Positions 1 through 8,269 of a DNA stretch of 64,000 nt are shown one piece after another. The notes beneath the pieces are model-generated. The model was not told the origin of the DNA and made no database searches. It saw nothing but the letters and a program-made list of their open reading frames with translations. Within the stretch, counting starts at the first letter, position 1. The number at the start of each line of letters is the position of its first letter. The stretch spans positions 806,001-870,000 of the forward strand of contig NZ_SNYO01000002.1 in the NCBI RefSeq assembly GCF_004363095.1, written 5' to 3'. The translations under genes were made by a program, and so were the position numbers. The stretch is from Actinomycetospora succinea (GTDB taxonomy: Bacteria; Actinomycetota; Actinomycetes; Mycobacteriales; Pseudonocardiaceae).

Positions 1-1
1 T

Positions 2-1609
2 CTCGCCGGTCTCGTCGCCACCGCCGAGCTCGCCGACGCGGGACGCCGGGTGATCCTGCTCGACCAGGAGCCCGAGGCGTCGCTCGGCGGGCAGGCCTGG
101 TGGTCGTTCGGCGGCCTGTTCCTCGTCGACAGCCCCGAGCAGCGCCGCCTCCGTGTCCGCGACTCGTTCGACCTCGCCTGGTCCGACTGGACCTCCAGCG
201 CCGGCTTCGACCGCGCCGACGAGGACCGCTGGGGCCGCGAGTGGGCCCGCGCCTACGTCGAGTGGGCGGCCGGCGAGAAGCGGCCCTGGCTGCACGCGAT
301 GGGCGTGCGCTTCTTCCCCGTGGTCGGCTGGGCCGAGCGTGGTGGCGCCTCGGCCACTGGCCACGGCAACTCGGTGCCCCGTTTCCACATCGTCTGGGGC
401 ACCGGCCCCGGCATCCTCGAGCCGTTCCTGCGCCGCGTGCACGCCGCGGTCGCCGACGGCCGCGTCACCATCCGCTGCCGCCACCGCGTCGACGCCCTCG
501 AGACCACCGCCGGCGCCGTCACCGGCGTGTCCGGCACGGTGCTCCAGCCCTCCGCGGTGACCCGCGGCGAGGCGAGCTCCCGGGAGCCCGTCGGCTCCTT
601 CACCCTGGCGGCCGGCAGCGTCGTCGTCACCTCCGGCGGCATCGGCGGCAACCACGAGGCCGTGCGCGCCGCCTGGCCGGACCGCCTCGGCCCTCCCCCG
701 CGCCAGATGATCTCCGGGGTGCCCGCCCACGTCGACGGGCGGATGATCGGGATCAGCGAGGACGCCGGCGCGCGCGTCGTCAACCGCGACCGCATGTGGC
801 ACTACACCGAGGGGATCGTCAACCACTCCCCGGTCTGGCCGCTGCACGGCATCCGCATCCTGCCCGGGCCGTCGTCGCTGTGGTTCGACGCCGAGGGGCG
901 GCGGCTGCCGCCGCCGCTGTGGCCCGGGTTCGACACGCTCGCGACGCTCGAGCACATCGGGCGCACCGGCCACGACCACACGTGGTTCGTGCTCAACCAG
1001 CGGATCCTCGAGAAGGAGTTCGCGCTCTCGGGCTCCGAGCAGAACCCCGACTTCACCGGCCGCGACATCCGCCTGACCCTCCAGCGCGTCCGCCCCGGGC
1101 CCACCGAGCCGGTGGCCGCCTTCCAGCGCTCGGGCGAGGACTTCGTGGCGGCCGACTCGCTGGGCGAGCTCGTCGGGAAGATGAACGCGCTCACCCCGGA
1201 GCCGCTGCTGGACGCGGCGAAGGTCGAGCGCGAGGTCCTCGCCCGCGACGCCGAGCTGGCCAACCCGTACGGCAAGGACGGCCAGCTCGCCGCCATCCGT
1301 ACGGCGCGCGGCTACCTCGGCGACCGCCTGGTCCGCGTCGCCCCGCCGCACCGCATCCTCGACCCCGCCGCGGGCCCGCTGGTCGGCGTGAAGCTGCACG
1401 TGCTCACGCGCAAGACGCTCGGCGGGCTCTGGACCGACCTCGACGGCCGTGTCCTGGGCGCCGACGGCTCCCCGCTGCCCGGGCTCTACGCGGCCGGCGA
1501 AGCGGCGGGCTTCGGCGGCGGCGGCGTCCACGGCTACCGCTCGCTGGAAGGCACGTTCCTCGGCGGCTGCCTGTTCTCCGGCCGCCAGGTCGGCCGCGCC
1601 CTGTCCTAG
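2..1609 (+). CDS. FAD-binding dehydrogenase, KstD/fumarate-reductase-like (5' end outside window)
   Basis: The reading frame is open from the first bases, so the true start lies before the window. The first codons read LAGLVATAELADAGRRVILLDQ, the end of an N-terminal Rossmann dinucleotide-binding fold followed by the acidic residue that binds ribose. The C-terminal segment YAAGEAAGFGGGGVHGYRSLEG is the second FAD contact typical of the succinate dehydrogenase/3-ketosteroid dehydrogenase flavoprotein superfamily. The body matches the large actinobacterial family annotated as FAD-binding dehydrogenase (relatives of mycobacterial Rv0785). It probably oxidises or reduces a C-C bond in a steroid-like or other hydrophobic substrate; the substrate cannot be read from sequence. 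The gene is followed by a palindromic repeat and no partner gene. Confidence 0.85.
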   Translation, partial: LAGLVATAELADAGRRVILLDQEPEASLGGQAWWSFGGLFLVDSPEQRRLRVRDSFDLAWSDWTSSAGFDRADEDRWGREWARAYVEWAAGEKRPWLHAMGVRFFPVVGWAERGGASATGHGNSVPRFHIVWGTGPGILEPFLRRVHAAVADGRVTIRCRHRVDALETTAGAVTGVSGTVLQPSAVTRGEASSREPVGSFTLAAGSVVVTSGGIGGNHEAVRAAWPDRLGPPPRQMISGVPAHVDGRMIGISEDAGARVVNRDRMWHYTEGIVNHSPVWPLHGIRILPGPSSLWFDAEGRRLPPPLWPGFDTLATLEHIGRTGHDHTWFVLNQRILEKEFALSGSEQNPDFTGRDIRLTLQRVRPGPTEPVAAFQRSGEDFVAADSLGELVGKMNALTPEPLLDAAKVEREVLARDAELANPYGKDGQLAAIRTARGYLGDRLVRVAPPHRILDPAAGPLVGVKLHVLTRKTLGGLWTDLDGRVLGADGSPLPGLYAAGEAAGFGGGGVHGYRSLEGTFLGGCLFSGRQVGRALS

Positions 1610-1642
1610 GTGCTCGACGCCCGGGGACGCGCACCGTCCGGT

Positions 1643-1784
1643 GCGAGCGATGCGGCTTCGCTGGCGTCTGACGCCAGGATCGCCACATGCTCGCTCGCGC
1701 GACACGCCGAGCTTGGCGACGCACGGAGTGAGTCAGCGTGGCGGCCATGCTGGCGTTCAACGTCAGGAAAGCCCCCACGATCAA
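1643..1784 (-). repeat. Mosaic palindrome repeat, copy 1 (modules A+B)
   Basis: Intergenic copy of a repeat seen at four places. On the minus strand it reads module A (palindromes related to TGACGTTSAACGTCA and CAGCGTGGCSGCCACGCTG) followed by module B (TGGCGTC-T-GACGCCA and a degenerate AGCGATGCSGCATCGCT). Each palindrome has an odd length with one unpaired central base. Here the 19-base palindrome carries one mismatch. Related copies lie at 5021-5061, 35867-36021 and 36733-36881. No coding potential was recognised. Confidence 0.7.
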
Positions 1785-1868
1785 CGCCGGTAGCTCGTCC
1801 GGGTGGTCTGCGTTCCGCAACGGTCCGGACCGCTAACGACCGGGCCGATCCGCCGCGATGCGCGGTGC

Positions 1869-2318
1869 ATGACGCAGTCGGGGGGACGCAACGCCGCGCG
1901 GTACGCGCTGGGCAGCACGATCGTCGGGGTGATGGCCGCGGCGACGGTGGTGCTGACGTCGGTGGCGCCGGCCGCGTCCGTCGCCGCCGAGCCCGCCGTC
2001 GCGGTCGTCGCCCCGGTCGCTCCGGCCCCGCTCGCCGCGGCGGCCCCGGTCACCGCACGTCCGGCGCCCACCACCGAGCCCACGACCCGCAAGCGGGTGT
2101 CCCACGACGACGACCGCCCCCGCACCCGGAGCACCCGCGCGAGCGCGTCCGGCTGCGGCCAGCGCGCCGTCGATGCCGGCCGCTTCGACGCGTCGTGCGA
2201 CGAGTACCAGGGCTACCTCGACCCCGGCACGTCCGCCGGCCGGGCACCGAGCTCCGGCGAGACCCAGACGCAGTGGGGCTGCGAGCAGGGCTACATCCCC
2301 GAGGACGAGTGCGGCTGA
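1869..2318 (+). CDS. Secreted or membrane-anchored hypothetical protein with Cys-containing C-terminus
   Basis: 149 residues from the ATG at 1869. A basic N-terminus is followed by one hydrophobic stretch (about residues 12-40, ending in Ala-rich sequence with possible AxA signal-peptidase sites), then an Ala/Pro/Thr-rich linker and a basic region. The last 50 residues form a compact polar domain with four cysteines (SGCGQ, ASCDEY, WGCEQGY and a final DECG). Export followed by disulfide formation is likely. I recognise no family. An in-frame GTG 66 bases upstream (1803) would add residues that look non-coding, so the ATG was chosen. The next gene is convergent and only seven bases away. Confidence 0.65.
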   Translation: MTQSGGRNAARYALGSTIVGVMAAATVVLTSVAPAASVAAEPAVAVVAPVAPAPLAAAAPVTARPAPTTEPTTRKRVSHDDDRPRTRSTRASASGCGQRAVDAGRFDASCDEYQGYLDPGTSAGRAPSSGETQTQWGCEQGYIPEDECG

Positions 2319-2325
2319 GTCGCCT

Positions 2326-2766
2326 CTAGACCTTCTGCTCACGACGACGCCGCTGCAGCAGCACCATCGCGGCGACGATCACGAGCAGGACCGCGGCGCC
2401 GCCGACGATGCGCCAGGTCATGTCGCCGGTGTCGGGCGCGGCGACGGTGATCGTTGCCTCCATGGGGCGTCCGCCGCAGGTCGCGGTGACGGTGACCGGG
2501 CCGGGCGCGGCGTCGGCGGCGATCGTCACCGCGGAGAACACCGCCCACGGCTGGTGACCGTCGGCGTCGCGCTCCCACGCCCCGCCGGTCACCCCGGGGC
2601 CCGTGACGGGGGTCGTCGCCGGCTCCTCGCAGCCCATCTGCGCGCGCAGCGACGTGCCGGGCGCGGCCGGCGCCCCGTCGCCGATCACCAGACCGGGGTC
2701 GGCCAGGGCCGTCCCCGCACCCAGGGCCAGCAGGGCGGCCACCAGCGTCGTCAGCAGCAGGCGCAT
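2326..2766 (-). CDS. Hypothetical cell-surface protein with signal peptide and C-terminal membrane anchor
   Basis: 146 residues. The start at 2766 gives a classic signal peptide ([22 protein letters not shown]) with an ALA cleavage site. The mature part has two cysteines (GCEEP and TATCGG) and reads as one beta-rich, Ig-like domain of about 85 residues ending [10 protein letters not shown] single transmembrane helix ([20 protein letters not shown]) and a basic tail QRRRREQ follow. This is a type I topology with no LPXTG motif. An upstream ATG at 2793 would prepend nine residues before the signal peptide and is less likely. No function can be assigned. Confidence 0.7.
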   Translation of the reverse strand: MRLLLTTLVAALLALGAGTALADPGLVIGDGAPAAPGTSLRAQMGCEEPATTPVTGPGVTGGAWERDADGHQPWAVFSAVTIAADAAPGPVTVTATCGGRPMEATITVAAPDTGDMTWRIVGGAAVLLVIVAAMVLLQRRRREQKV

Positions 2767-2853
2767 GGGCTCACCGTGCCACCTGCCGGTCACGGAACGG
2801 GTCAGCCCGACAGCACACGTTCAGGGCGCCTTGACCCCGGGCAGCCAGCGCCC

Positions 2854-3846
2854 ATGGAGCAACGCACTCTCGGCGGCCAGGGCCTGCGCGTGTCCGCGCT
2901 CGGCCTCGGCTGCATGGGCATGACCTTCGCCTACGGCGGCCAGGACGACACCGAGTCGCGCGCGACGATCGAGCGCGCGATCGAGCTCGGGGTCACGTTC
3001 CTCGACACCGCCGACATGTACGGACCCCACACGAACGAGGAGCTGCTCGGGTCGGTGCTCGCCGGCCGCCGCGACGAGGTCGTCCTCGCGACCAAGTTCG
3101 GCAACGAGATCGGTCCCGACGGCCAGGGCACCGGGCGCGTCAACGGGCGTCCCGACTACCTGCGCGGCCAGATCGACGGCTCCCTGGCCCGGCTCGGCAC
3201 CGACCACGTCGACCTCTACTACCAGCACCGCGTCGACCCGGACGTCCCGATCGAGGAGACGTGGGGTGCGCTCGGCGAGCTCGTCGAGGCCGGCAAGGTG
3301 CGCTACCTCGGCATCTCCGAGGCGGCGCCCGACACGATCCGCCGCGCCCACGCCACGGCGCCGATGAGCGCGGTGCAGACCGAGTACTCGCTGTTCACCC
3401 GCGACGTCGAGGACAACGGCGTGCTCGCGACGTGCCGTGAGCTGGGCATCGGCTTCGTGCCCTACAGCCCGATCGGGCGGGGCTTCCTGTCCGGCACGAT
3501 CCGGCGCACCGAGGACCTGCCCGAGGGCGACTGGCGCCGCAACTCACCGCGGTTCCAGGGCGAGGCGCTGCAGGCGAACCTGCGGGTGCTCGACGAGGTG
3601 AACGCCCTCGCCGAGCGCAAGGGCGTGACGCCGACCCAGCTCGCGCTGGCGTGGGTGCTGGCGCAGGGCTCGGACGTCGCGCCGATCCCCGGCACCAAGC
3701 GCCGCCGCTACCTCGAGGAGAACGCCGGCGCCGCCGACGTCACCCTCACCGCCGAGGAGCTCGAGGCGATCGAGAAGGTCGCCCCGGTCGGCGTCGCCAG
3801 CGGCGAGCGCTACCCGGCCGCCGCGATGCGGATGTTGCACCAGTAG
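2854..3846 (+). CDS. Aldo/keto reductase
   Basis: 330 residues, full length for the NADPH-dependent aldo/keto reductase TIM-barrel family. The N-terminal strand [19 protein letters not shown] is typical of the AKR13-like group. The catalytic tetrad can be seen as Asp and Tyr in [10 protein letters not shown], Lys in LATKFGNE and His in DLYYQHRVD. The C-terminal cofactor-binding segment [19 protein letters not shown] is present. It should reduce a small aldehyde or ketone in the cytosol; the substrate is unknown. It stands alone, with its stop seven bases before a long hairpin. A second, distinct aldo/keto reductase lies at 21445-22419. Confidence 0.92.
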   Translation: MEQRTLGGQGLRVSALGLGCMGMTFAYGGQDDTESRATIERAIELGVTFLDTADMYGPHTNEELLGSVLAGRRDEVVLATKFGNEIGPDGQGTGRVNGRPDYLRGQIDGSLARLGTDHVDLYYQHRVDPDVPIEETWGALGELVEAGKVRYLGISEAAPDTIRRAHATAPMSAVQTEYSLFTRDVEDNGVLATCRELGIGFVPYSPIGRGFLSGTIRRTEDLPEGDWRRNSPRFQGEALQANLRVLDEVNALAERKGVTPTQLALAWVLAQGSDVAPIPGTKRRRYLEENAGAADVTLTAEELEAIEKVAPVGVASGERYPAAAMRMLHQ

Positions 3847-3852
3847 TCGTCC

Positions 3853-3892
3853 GTGAGCGAACTTCGGTGCTATAGCCCCGAAGTTCGCTCAC
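3853..3892. repeat. GTGAGC...CTATAG...GCTCAC hairpin, copy 1
   Basis: A 40-base near-perfect palindrome. The arms GTGAGCGAACTTCGG and CCGAAGTTCGCTCAC pair exactly around a GCTATAGC core with one T/C mismatch on its flank. It lies between two convergent genes and overlaps the stop codon of the hydrolase on the minus strand. It may act as a bidirectional terminator. Four related hairpins occur in the window, with different arms but conserved ends. Confidence 0.8.
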
Positions 3893-4965
3893 GTACCCCG
3901 GACAGCCGATTCCCGCTCGGTCGTCAGGGCCAGACCGGCGCGCAGGGCCGAGGCGGCGTCGAGGACGGCGTCGCGCGCGGTCGGGACGACGCCCGCCATC
4001 CCCGCGTAGCCGTGGATCAGCCCGGGGAAGCGGCGGGCGACGACCGGGACATCGACGGCCCGCAGCGCCGCGACGAGCTCCTCGCCCTCGTCGCGCAGCG
4101 GGTCGAAGCCCGCCGTCGAGATGTAGGCGGGCGGCATGATCGCGAGGTCGTCGACCTCCAGCAGGCCGGTGGGCCGGATCGGCTCGATGCCGTCGGGCAG
4201 GTAGTAGCGCTCGAACACCTCGATGTCGACGGTGCGCAGGCCGAAGCCCTCGGCGAAGAGCTCCCGCGACCCGCCGGCCCGTCCGGCGTCGGTGACCGGG
4301 TAGAGCGCGAGCACGAACGCGGCCGTCTCGTCGCGGTGGCGGGCGAGCTGGTGCGCGGCGGTGAGGGCGAGGTTCGCGCCCGCCGAGTCGCCGCCGACCG
4401 CGACGGTCGTGGCGTGGAACTCGTCCCGGTGGGTCAGCACGTGGTGCAGCGCCGCCGCCGCGTCGGCCAGGCCGGCCGGGAACGGGTTCTCGGGCGCGAG
4501 CCGGTACTCGACCGACAGCACGCGCACGCTCGCCTGGTTCGCGAGCACCCGGCACAGCGGCTCGCTCGACGCGATGCTGCCCAGCGCGAAGCCGCCGCCG
4601 TGGAAGTGCACGAGCAGCGGCGCCGGGTGCCCGTTGACCTCGGCGGGCGTGTAGAGCCGTGCGTCGAGGGTGCCGGGCTCGTCACGTCCGGGTCCTGCCG
4701 GGACCGGCAGGCGCACCGGCAGCGTCGCCACGCCCGGCGTCGCCGACCAGGCCAGTCCGGCGGCACGGTCGGTGGCGCGGCGCTGCTCGACCAGCGACGG
4801 CTCCTCGCCGCCGGCGATCAGGCCGAGCATGCGGATCACGAGCTGGACGTCGATGTCGAGGACCTGCCCGTCCCGCGAGACGGTCGGACCGGCCAGGAGG
4901 CGCCGGAGGGGTCGGGGGAGGCCGATGAGGGCGCGCAGGATGCGCCGCAGGACTGCGAACATCAC
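3889..4965 (-). CDS. Alpha/beta hydrolase of the hormone-sensitive-lipase family
   Basis: 358 residues. The oxyanion-hole motif HFHGGGF (HGGG at 122-125) and the nucleophile elbow GGDSAGAN (Ser194) are diagnostic of the HSL (bacterial family IV) esterases. The acid and histidine are probably the Asp in STAGFDPLRDEG and the His in GLIHGY. The N-terminal 100 residues form a cap that may sit near membranes. It hydrolyses short to medium acyl esters. A Met-Met start leaves 4965 or 4962 equally possible. The stop codon falls inside the hairpin repeat shared with the convergent aldo/keto reductase. Confidence 0.9.
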   Translation of the reverse strand: MMFAVLRRILRALIGLPRPLRRLLAGPTVSRDGQVLDIDVQLVIRMLGLIAGGEEPSLVEQRRATDRAAGLAWSATPGVATLPVRLPVPAGPGRDEPGTLDARLYTPAEVNGHPAPLLVHFHGGGFALGSIASSEPLCRVLANQASVRVLSVEYRLAPENPFPAGLADAAAALHHVLTHRDEFHATTVAVGGDSAGANLALTAAHQLARHRDETAAFVLALYPVTDAGRAGGSRELFAEGFGLRTVDIEVFERYYLPDGIEPIRPTGLLEVDDLAIMPPAYISTAGFDPLRDEGEELVAALRAVDVPVVARRFPGLIHGYAGMAGVVPTARDAVLDAASALRAGLALTTERESAVRGT

Positions 4966-5020
4966 CCGGCGAGCCTAGGGGCGGGCACCGGCGACGGTCG
5001 GGACCGCTCCCCACGTGGGG

Positions 5021-5061
5021 GATTTCCTGACGTTGAACGTCAGCGTGGCCGCCACGCTGAC
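5021..5061 (+). repeat. Mosaic palindrome repeat, copy 2 (module A only)
   Basis: The cleanest copy of module A. The 15-base palindrome TGACGTTGAACGTCA overlaps the 19-base palindrome CAGCGTGGCCGCCACGCTG by two bases, and both have a single unpaired central base. It lies between the start of the hydrolase at 4965 and the end of the small gene at 5069. Module B is absent here. Confidence 0.75.
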
Positions 5062-5068
5062 ACACGCC

Positions 5069-5323
5069 TCAACCGCCCGGGTACCGCAGACGGACCGGGC
5101 CGCGGGCGGTCGCCGGGTCGACGACCTCGCCGCGCTGGGTCATCTCGATCGTCCCGTCGTCGACCAGCCCGCTCGCCACGCGGCGGGCGTCGGGCATCAG
5201 GTCGCGCCAGGCGTCCGGGTCGACGCGGCGCGCCGCCTCCGAGGGGCAGATCGTCGTGCCGGCCGCGCGGTGGTCGAGCAGGTCGACGATCGCGTCGGCG
5301 AGCGCCCGGTCCGTGTCGGCCAC
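5069..5323 (-). CDS. DUF3253 family small protein
   Basis: 84 residues from a GTG at 5323. The sequence ALADAIVDLLDHRAAGTTICPSEAARRVDPDAWRDLMPDARRVASGLVDDGTIEMTQRGEVVDP is a winged-helix-like small domain matching my recollection of DUF3253. A longer frame continues upstream to 5563 but it would overlap the divergent SRPBCC gene and its residues look non-coding, so the internal GTG was chosen. Start-to-start distance to the divergent gene is about 45 bases, so the two probably share a promoter region. Biochemical function is unknown. Confidence 0.75.
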   Translation of the reverse strand: MADTDRALADAIVDLLDHRAAGTTICPSEAARRVDPDAWRDLMPDARRVASGLVDDGTIEMTQRGEVVDPATARGPVRLRYPGG

Positions 5324-5366
5324 GACAGTCGGATACCCGTCCCTCCTCACGGGGTATCGGGTGTGC

Positions 5367-5798
5367 GTGACTGATCCGGTGGTCCGCGAGGTGACGATCG
5401 ACGCGCCCGTCGCGCGGGTGCTCGAGGTGGTCGCCGACCTCGAGAACACCGACCGGTGGGCGAACGAGGCGAAGTCGGCCAAGGTCAAGGCGCACGACGA
5501 CCAGGGCCGGCCGACGCGCATCGTCGTCACGCTGGGGGCGCTGAAGTTCACCACCGACGCCACCTACGACGTGTCCTACGGCGACAGCGCCATCACGCTG
5601 ACCTGCGTCGACGCCCGCCTCATCCGCGAGAGCACGATCGACTACCGCGCCCACCCCGAGGGCGAGCGCACGCGGCTGGTGATGTCGTCGACGATGGAGG
5701 TCACCGTCAAGGGCGTCCCGCGCTGGGGCCTCGAGCGCGCGATGGGCTCCAGTGCCGAGAAGAACCTCGCCTCGATCAAGAAGGACGCCGAGGGCTGA
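5367..5798 (+). CDS. SRPBCC family protein (polyketide cyclase/dehydrase type)
   Basis: 143 residues. The opening VREVTIDAPVARVLEVVADLENTDRWANEAKSAKV is the usual start of the START-like helix-grip fold, and the terminal long helix (RWGLERAMGSSAEKNLASIKKDAE) completes it. Such proteins bind hydrophobic ligands in a central cavity; some are cyclases, many are only binding proteins. The start GTG at 5367 was chosen because it immediately precedes the fold; a GTG two codons upstream is possible. It is divergent from the DUF3253 gene and ends in front of a long hairpin. Confidence 0.85.
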   Translation: MTDPVVREVTIDAPVARVLEVVADLENTDRWANEAKSAKVKAHDDQGRPTRIVVTLGALKFTTDATYDVSYGDSAITLTCVDARLIRESTIDYRAHPEGERTRLVMSSTMEVTVKGVPRWGLERAMGSSAEKNLASIKKDAEG

Positions 5799-5801
5799 CG
5801 C

Positions 5802-5847
5802 CACGTGAGTGGAATGGGTCGCCCTGGCGACCCGTTCCACTCACGTG
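5802..5847. repeat. GTGAG-type hairpin, copy 2 (variant core)
   Basis: Arms of 22 bases, CACGTGAGTGGAATGGGTCGCC and its near complement, separated by two bases; one T/G wobble. It keeps the GTGAGT end but has no CTATAG core. It lies four bases after the stop of the SRPBCC gene and 13 bases before the stop of the convergent CoA-transferase, a position that suits a bidirectional transcription terminator. Confidence 0.75.
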
Positions 5848-5860
5848 GGCCGCAGGCCCC

Positions 5861-7060
5861 TCAGATCACCTTCTCGTCGGCGAGCGCCGTGACGTCCGCG
5901 TCCGAGAGCCCCAGTTCCCCGTAGACCTCGGCGTTGTGGTGCCCCGGGACCGGCGGCCCGGCCCACCGCACCTCGCCCGGGGTGTCGGAGAAGACCGGGA
6001 CCACGCCGGGGCCCAGGACGTCCTCGCCGAACCGCTCGTCATAGTGCGGCGCGAGCATCCCGCGGGCGCGGAACTGCGGGTCGGCGACGACCTCGGCGGC
6101 CGTGTTGATCGGCCCGCAGATCACGCCGGCCTCGTCGAGCAGGGCCCGCACCTCGGACGCGGGCCGCGCGCCGACCCAGTCGGCGACGATCCCGTCGAGC
6201 TCGTCCTGGTGCTCGCCGCGGGCGCGGTGGTCGACGTAGCGCGGGTCGTCGGCGAGCTCCGGGCGGCCCATCGCCCCGCAGAGCCTGCGGAACACCGTGT
6301 CCTGGTTGGCCGCGACGACCAGCCACAGCTCGTCGGCCGTGCGGTAGACGTTCGACGGGGCGATGCCCTCGAGCTTCGTGCCGCCGGGCTGGCGCACGCG
6401 GCCGAGCTTGTCGTACTCCGGGATGATCGACTCGAGCACCGAGAGGCACGCCTCGGTCAGCGCGACGTCGACGACCTGGCCCACGCCCGTCACCGAGCGG
6501 TGGTGCAGCGCGGCGAGCACCCCCTGCACGGCGACCATCCCGGCCAGCGAGTCGCCCAGCGAGATCGCCTGCCGCGGCGGCGCCTCGCCCGGGTAGCCGT
6601 TGATGTATCGCAGGCCCGAGAGCGCCTCGGCGACCGACGCGTAGCCGGCCTTATCGGCGTACGGCCCGGTCTGCCCGTAGCCCGACACCCGCGCGAGCAC
6701 GAGGCGCGGGTTCACCGCCGAGAGCCGGTCCCAGCCGAGGTTCCAGCGCTCGAGCGTGCCGGGCCGGAAGTTCTCGACGATGACGTCGGCACCCTCGACG
6801 AGCTGCAGGAACACCTCCTGGCCCCGCTCGGAGCGCAGGTCGAGGGTGATGCAGCGCTTGTTGCGGGCGTGCACGGTCCACCAGAGCCGGTGCCCCTTGT
6901 AGGACTCCTGGCCCCAGTCGCGCATCGGGTCCTGCCCGCCCGGCGGCTCGATCTTGACGACGTCCGCGCCGTAGTCGGCCAGCAGACGCCCGGCGAACGG
7001 GCCGGCGACGATCGTGCCCAGCTCGATGACCCGCAGGTCCGCCAGTGGCCCAGAGCTCAC
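5861..7060 (-). CDS. CaiB/BaiF (family III) CoA-transferase
   Basis: 399 residues, close to the family length of about 400. The N-terminus PLADLRVIELGTIVAGPFAGRLLADYGADVVKIEPPGGQDPMR is the hallmark of family III CoA-transferases; further matches are NKRCITLDLRSERGQEV, VEGADVIVENFRPGTLERW and GYGQTGPYADKAGY. The enzyme moves CoA between carboxylic acids (formyl-CoA/oxalate, carnitine and succinyl-CoA types). It starts at a GTG whose GTGA overlaps the stop of the upstream flavin reductase, so the two are translationally coupled. The pairing suggests activation of an acid whose oxidation uses reduced flavin, but neither substrate is readable. Confidence 0.9.
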   Translation of the reverse strand: MSSGPLADLRVIELGTIVAGPFAGRLLADYGADVVKIEPPGGQDPMRDWGQESYKGHRLWWTVHARNKRCITLDLRSERGQEVFLQLVEGADVIVENFRPGTLERWNLGWDRLSAVNPRLVLARVSGYGQTGPYADKAGYASVAEALSGLRYINGYPGEAPPRQAISLGDSLAGMVAVQGVLAALHHRSVTGVGQVVDVALTEACLSVLESIIPEYDKLGRVRQPGGTKLEGIAPSNVYRTADELWLVVAANQDTVFRRLCGAMGRPELADDPRYVDHRARGEHQDELDGIVADWVGARPASEVRALLDEAGVICGPINTAAEVVADPQFRARGMLAPHYDERFGEDVLGPGVVPVFSDTPGEVRWAGPPVPGHHNAEVYGELGLSDADVTALADEKVI

Positions 7061-7548
7061 TCCGCGGCCGCCGGGCTGGTCCGCGCGTATCCGCCCCGGT
7101 GGAAGACGAGCGGCGGGAGACCGGGCGCGCCGAGGTCGTGCACCGCGCCCACGACGATGAGGTGGTCGCCGCCGTCGTGCACGGCGTGCAGCGTGCAGTC
7201 GATCCATGCCGTGGCCCCGCCGAGGATCGGCGAGCCGAGGCCCGACGCGTGCCACTCGACGCCCGCGAACTTGTCGCCGCCCGACACCGCGAACGTCGTC
7301 GACAGCGCTTCCTGCTCGGCGGAGAGGACGTTGACGACGAAGCGGCCGGTGGCCTCGATCTTCGGCCAGCTCGACGACGAGCGGCCGGGCAGCACGAGCA
7401 CCAGCGGCGGGTCCAGCGACAGCGAGGAGAAGGACTGACACGTGAAGCCGGCGGGCCCCTCGGGGGTGGTGCCGGTGACGATCGTGACGCCGCTGGGGAA
7501 GTGCCCCAGCACCTGGCGCATCGTCGAGGCGTCGGTGCCCTCGCTCAT
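7057..7548 (-). CDS. Flavin reductase (small component of a two-component monooxygenase)
   Basis: 163 residues. MRQVLGHFPSGVTIVTGTTPEGPAGFTCQSFSSLSLDPPLVLVLPGRSSSSWPKI is the FMN-binding split-barrel signature of the HpaC-like flavin reductases, with WHASGLGSPILGGATAWIDC following. It reduces FMN or FAD with NAD(P)H and hands the reduced flavin to a separate oxygenase. No matching oxygenase is next to it in the operon, so its partner must be elsewhere. The stop overlaps the start of the CoA-transferase by four bases. A TetR gene is divergent, 130 bases away. Confidence 0.88.
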   Translation of the reverse strand: MSEGTDASTMRQVLGHFPSGVTIVTGTTPEGPAGFTCQSFSSLSLDPPLVLVLPGRSSSSWPKIEATGRFVVNVLSAEQEALSTTFAVSGGDKFAGVEWHASGLGSPILGGATAWIDCTLHAVHDGGDHLIVVGAVHDLGAPGLPPLVFHRGGYARTSPAAAE

Positions 7549-7678
7549 TCACGGCCTCCCGAGGTGACGGCGGTACCCGAACCGTATTGCTCCCGGGCGT
7601 GCCGCGCAGACATGAGCCCGGCCACGCCCGCCGTAGTCTCGACACGTGCGGGAGACGGAGCGCAGCGGAGCTCGACCC

Positions 7679-8269
7679 ATGCACTCGGAGACGGAGCGCC
7701 GTAGCGGCCGGGGACGGCCCCGCGACCGCAGCAAGGACGCCGCCGTGCTCGACGCGACCGTGCGCCTGCTCGCCAGCGAGGGGGTCGCGCGTACCTCGAT
7801 GGACAGGGTCGCGACCGCCGCCGGGGTCTCCAAGGTCACCGTCTACACCCGCTGGGCGACCAAGAACGACCTGATCGGCGCCGCGCTGGCCCACCTGCGC
7901 CTGGGCCGGGTGCCCGAGCCCGTCGGCGTGGTGCGCGACGACCTCGTCGCCCTGCTCGAGGCGATGCGCGAGCAGTACGTCGAGGTCGGCGCGATGAGCA
8001 TCCTCGGCACGTGCCTCGCCGACGAGCCGGGCTCCGGCGAGCTGCTCGGGATCGTCCGCGAGGCGACGCTGCTGCCGCGCCGGGCGCTGTTCGCGGCCGT
8101 GCTCGAGGCCGGCGTGCGACGCGGCGAGCTGCGCGCCGACCTCGACGTCGAGGCCGCGACAAGCCTGGTCGTCGGCACCCTCTACGCCGACCACCTCGCG
8201 GGCCGGGACACGACGGCGCCGGACTGGCCCGGCGCCGTCGTCGACCTCGCCCTCACCGGACTGCGTTGA
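7679..8269 (+). CDS. TetR/AcrR family transcriptional regulator
   Basis: 196 residues from the ATG at 7679, which has a GGAG eight bases upstream; a GTG at 7646 in the same frame lacks one. The helix-turn-helix lies at about residues 20-65 (AAVLDATVRLLASEGVARTSMDRVATAAGVSKVTVYTRWATKNDLI). The C-terminal helical domain resembles TetR_C_33-like ligand domains. It is divergent from the flavin reductase/CoA-transferase pair and is the obvious candidate for controlling it. A 13-base direct repeat GGAGACGGAGCGC occurs twice around its start (7651 and 7688). Its end overlaps the convergent MetE-like gene by 17 bases. Confidence 0.9.
   Translation: MHSETERRSGRGRPRDRSKDAAVLDATVRLLASEGVARTSMDRVATAAGVSKVTVYTRWATKNDLIGAALAHLRLGRVPEPVGVVRDDLVALLEAMREQYVEVGAMSILGTCLADEPGSGELLGIVREATLLPRRALFAAVLEAGVRRGELRADLDVEAATSLVVGTLYADHLAGRDTTAPDWPGAVVDLALTGLR

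Noticed and set aside
7640-7710. 13-base direct repeat GGAGACGGAGCGC as TetR operator
   Set aside because: TetR operators are inverted repeats; the two copies are direct and one lies inside the coding region, so chance or slippage is as likely.
7061-8194. Upstream extension of the CoA-transferase frame to 777 codons
   Set aside because: It overlaps the flavin reductase and TetR genes and has no family similarity; the GTG at 7060 starts the CoA-transferase domain exactly.
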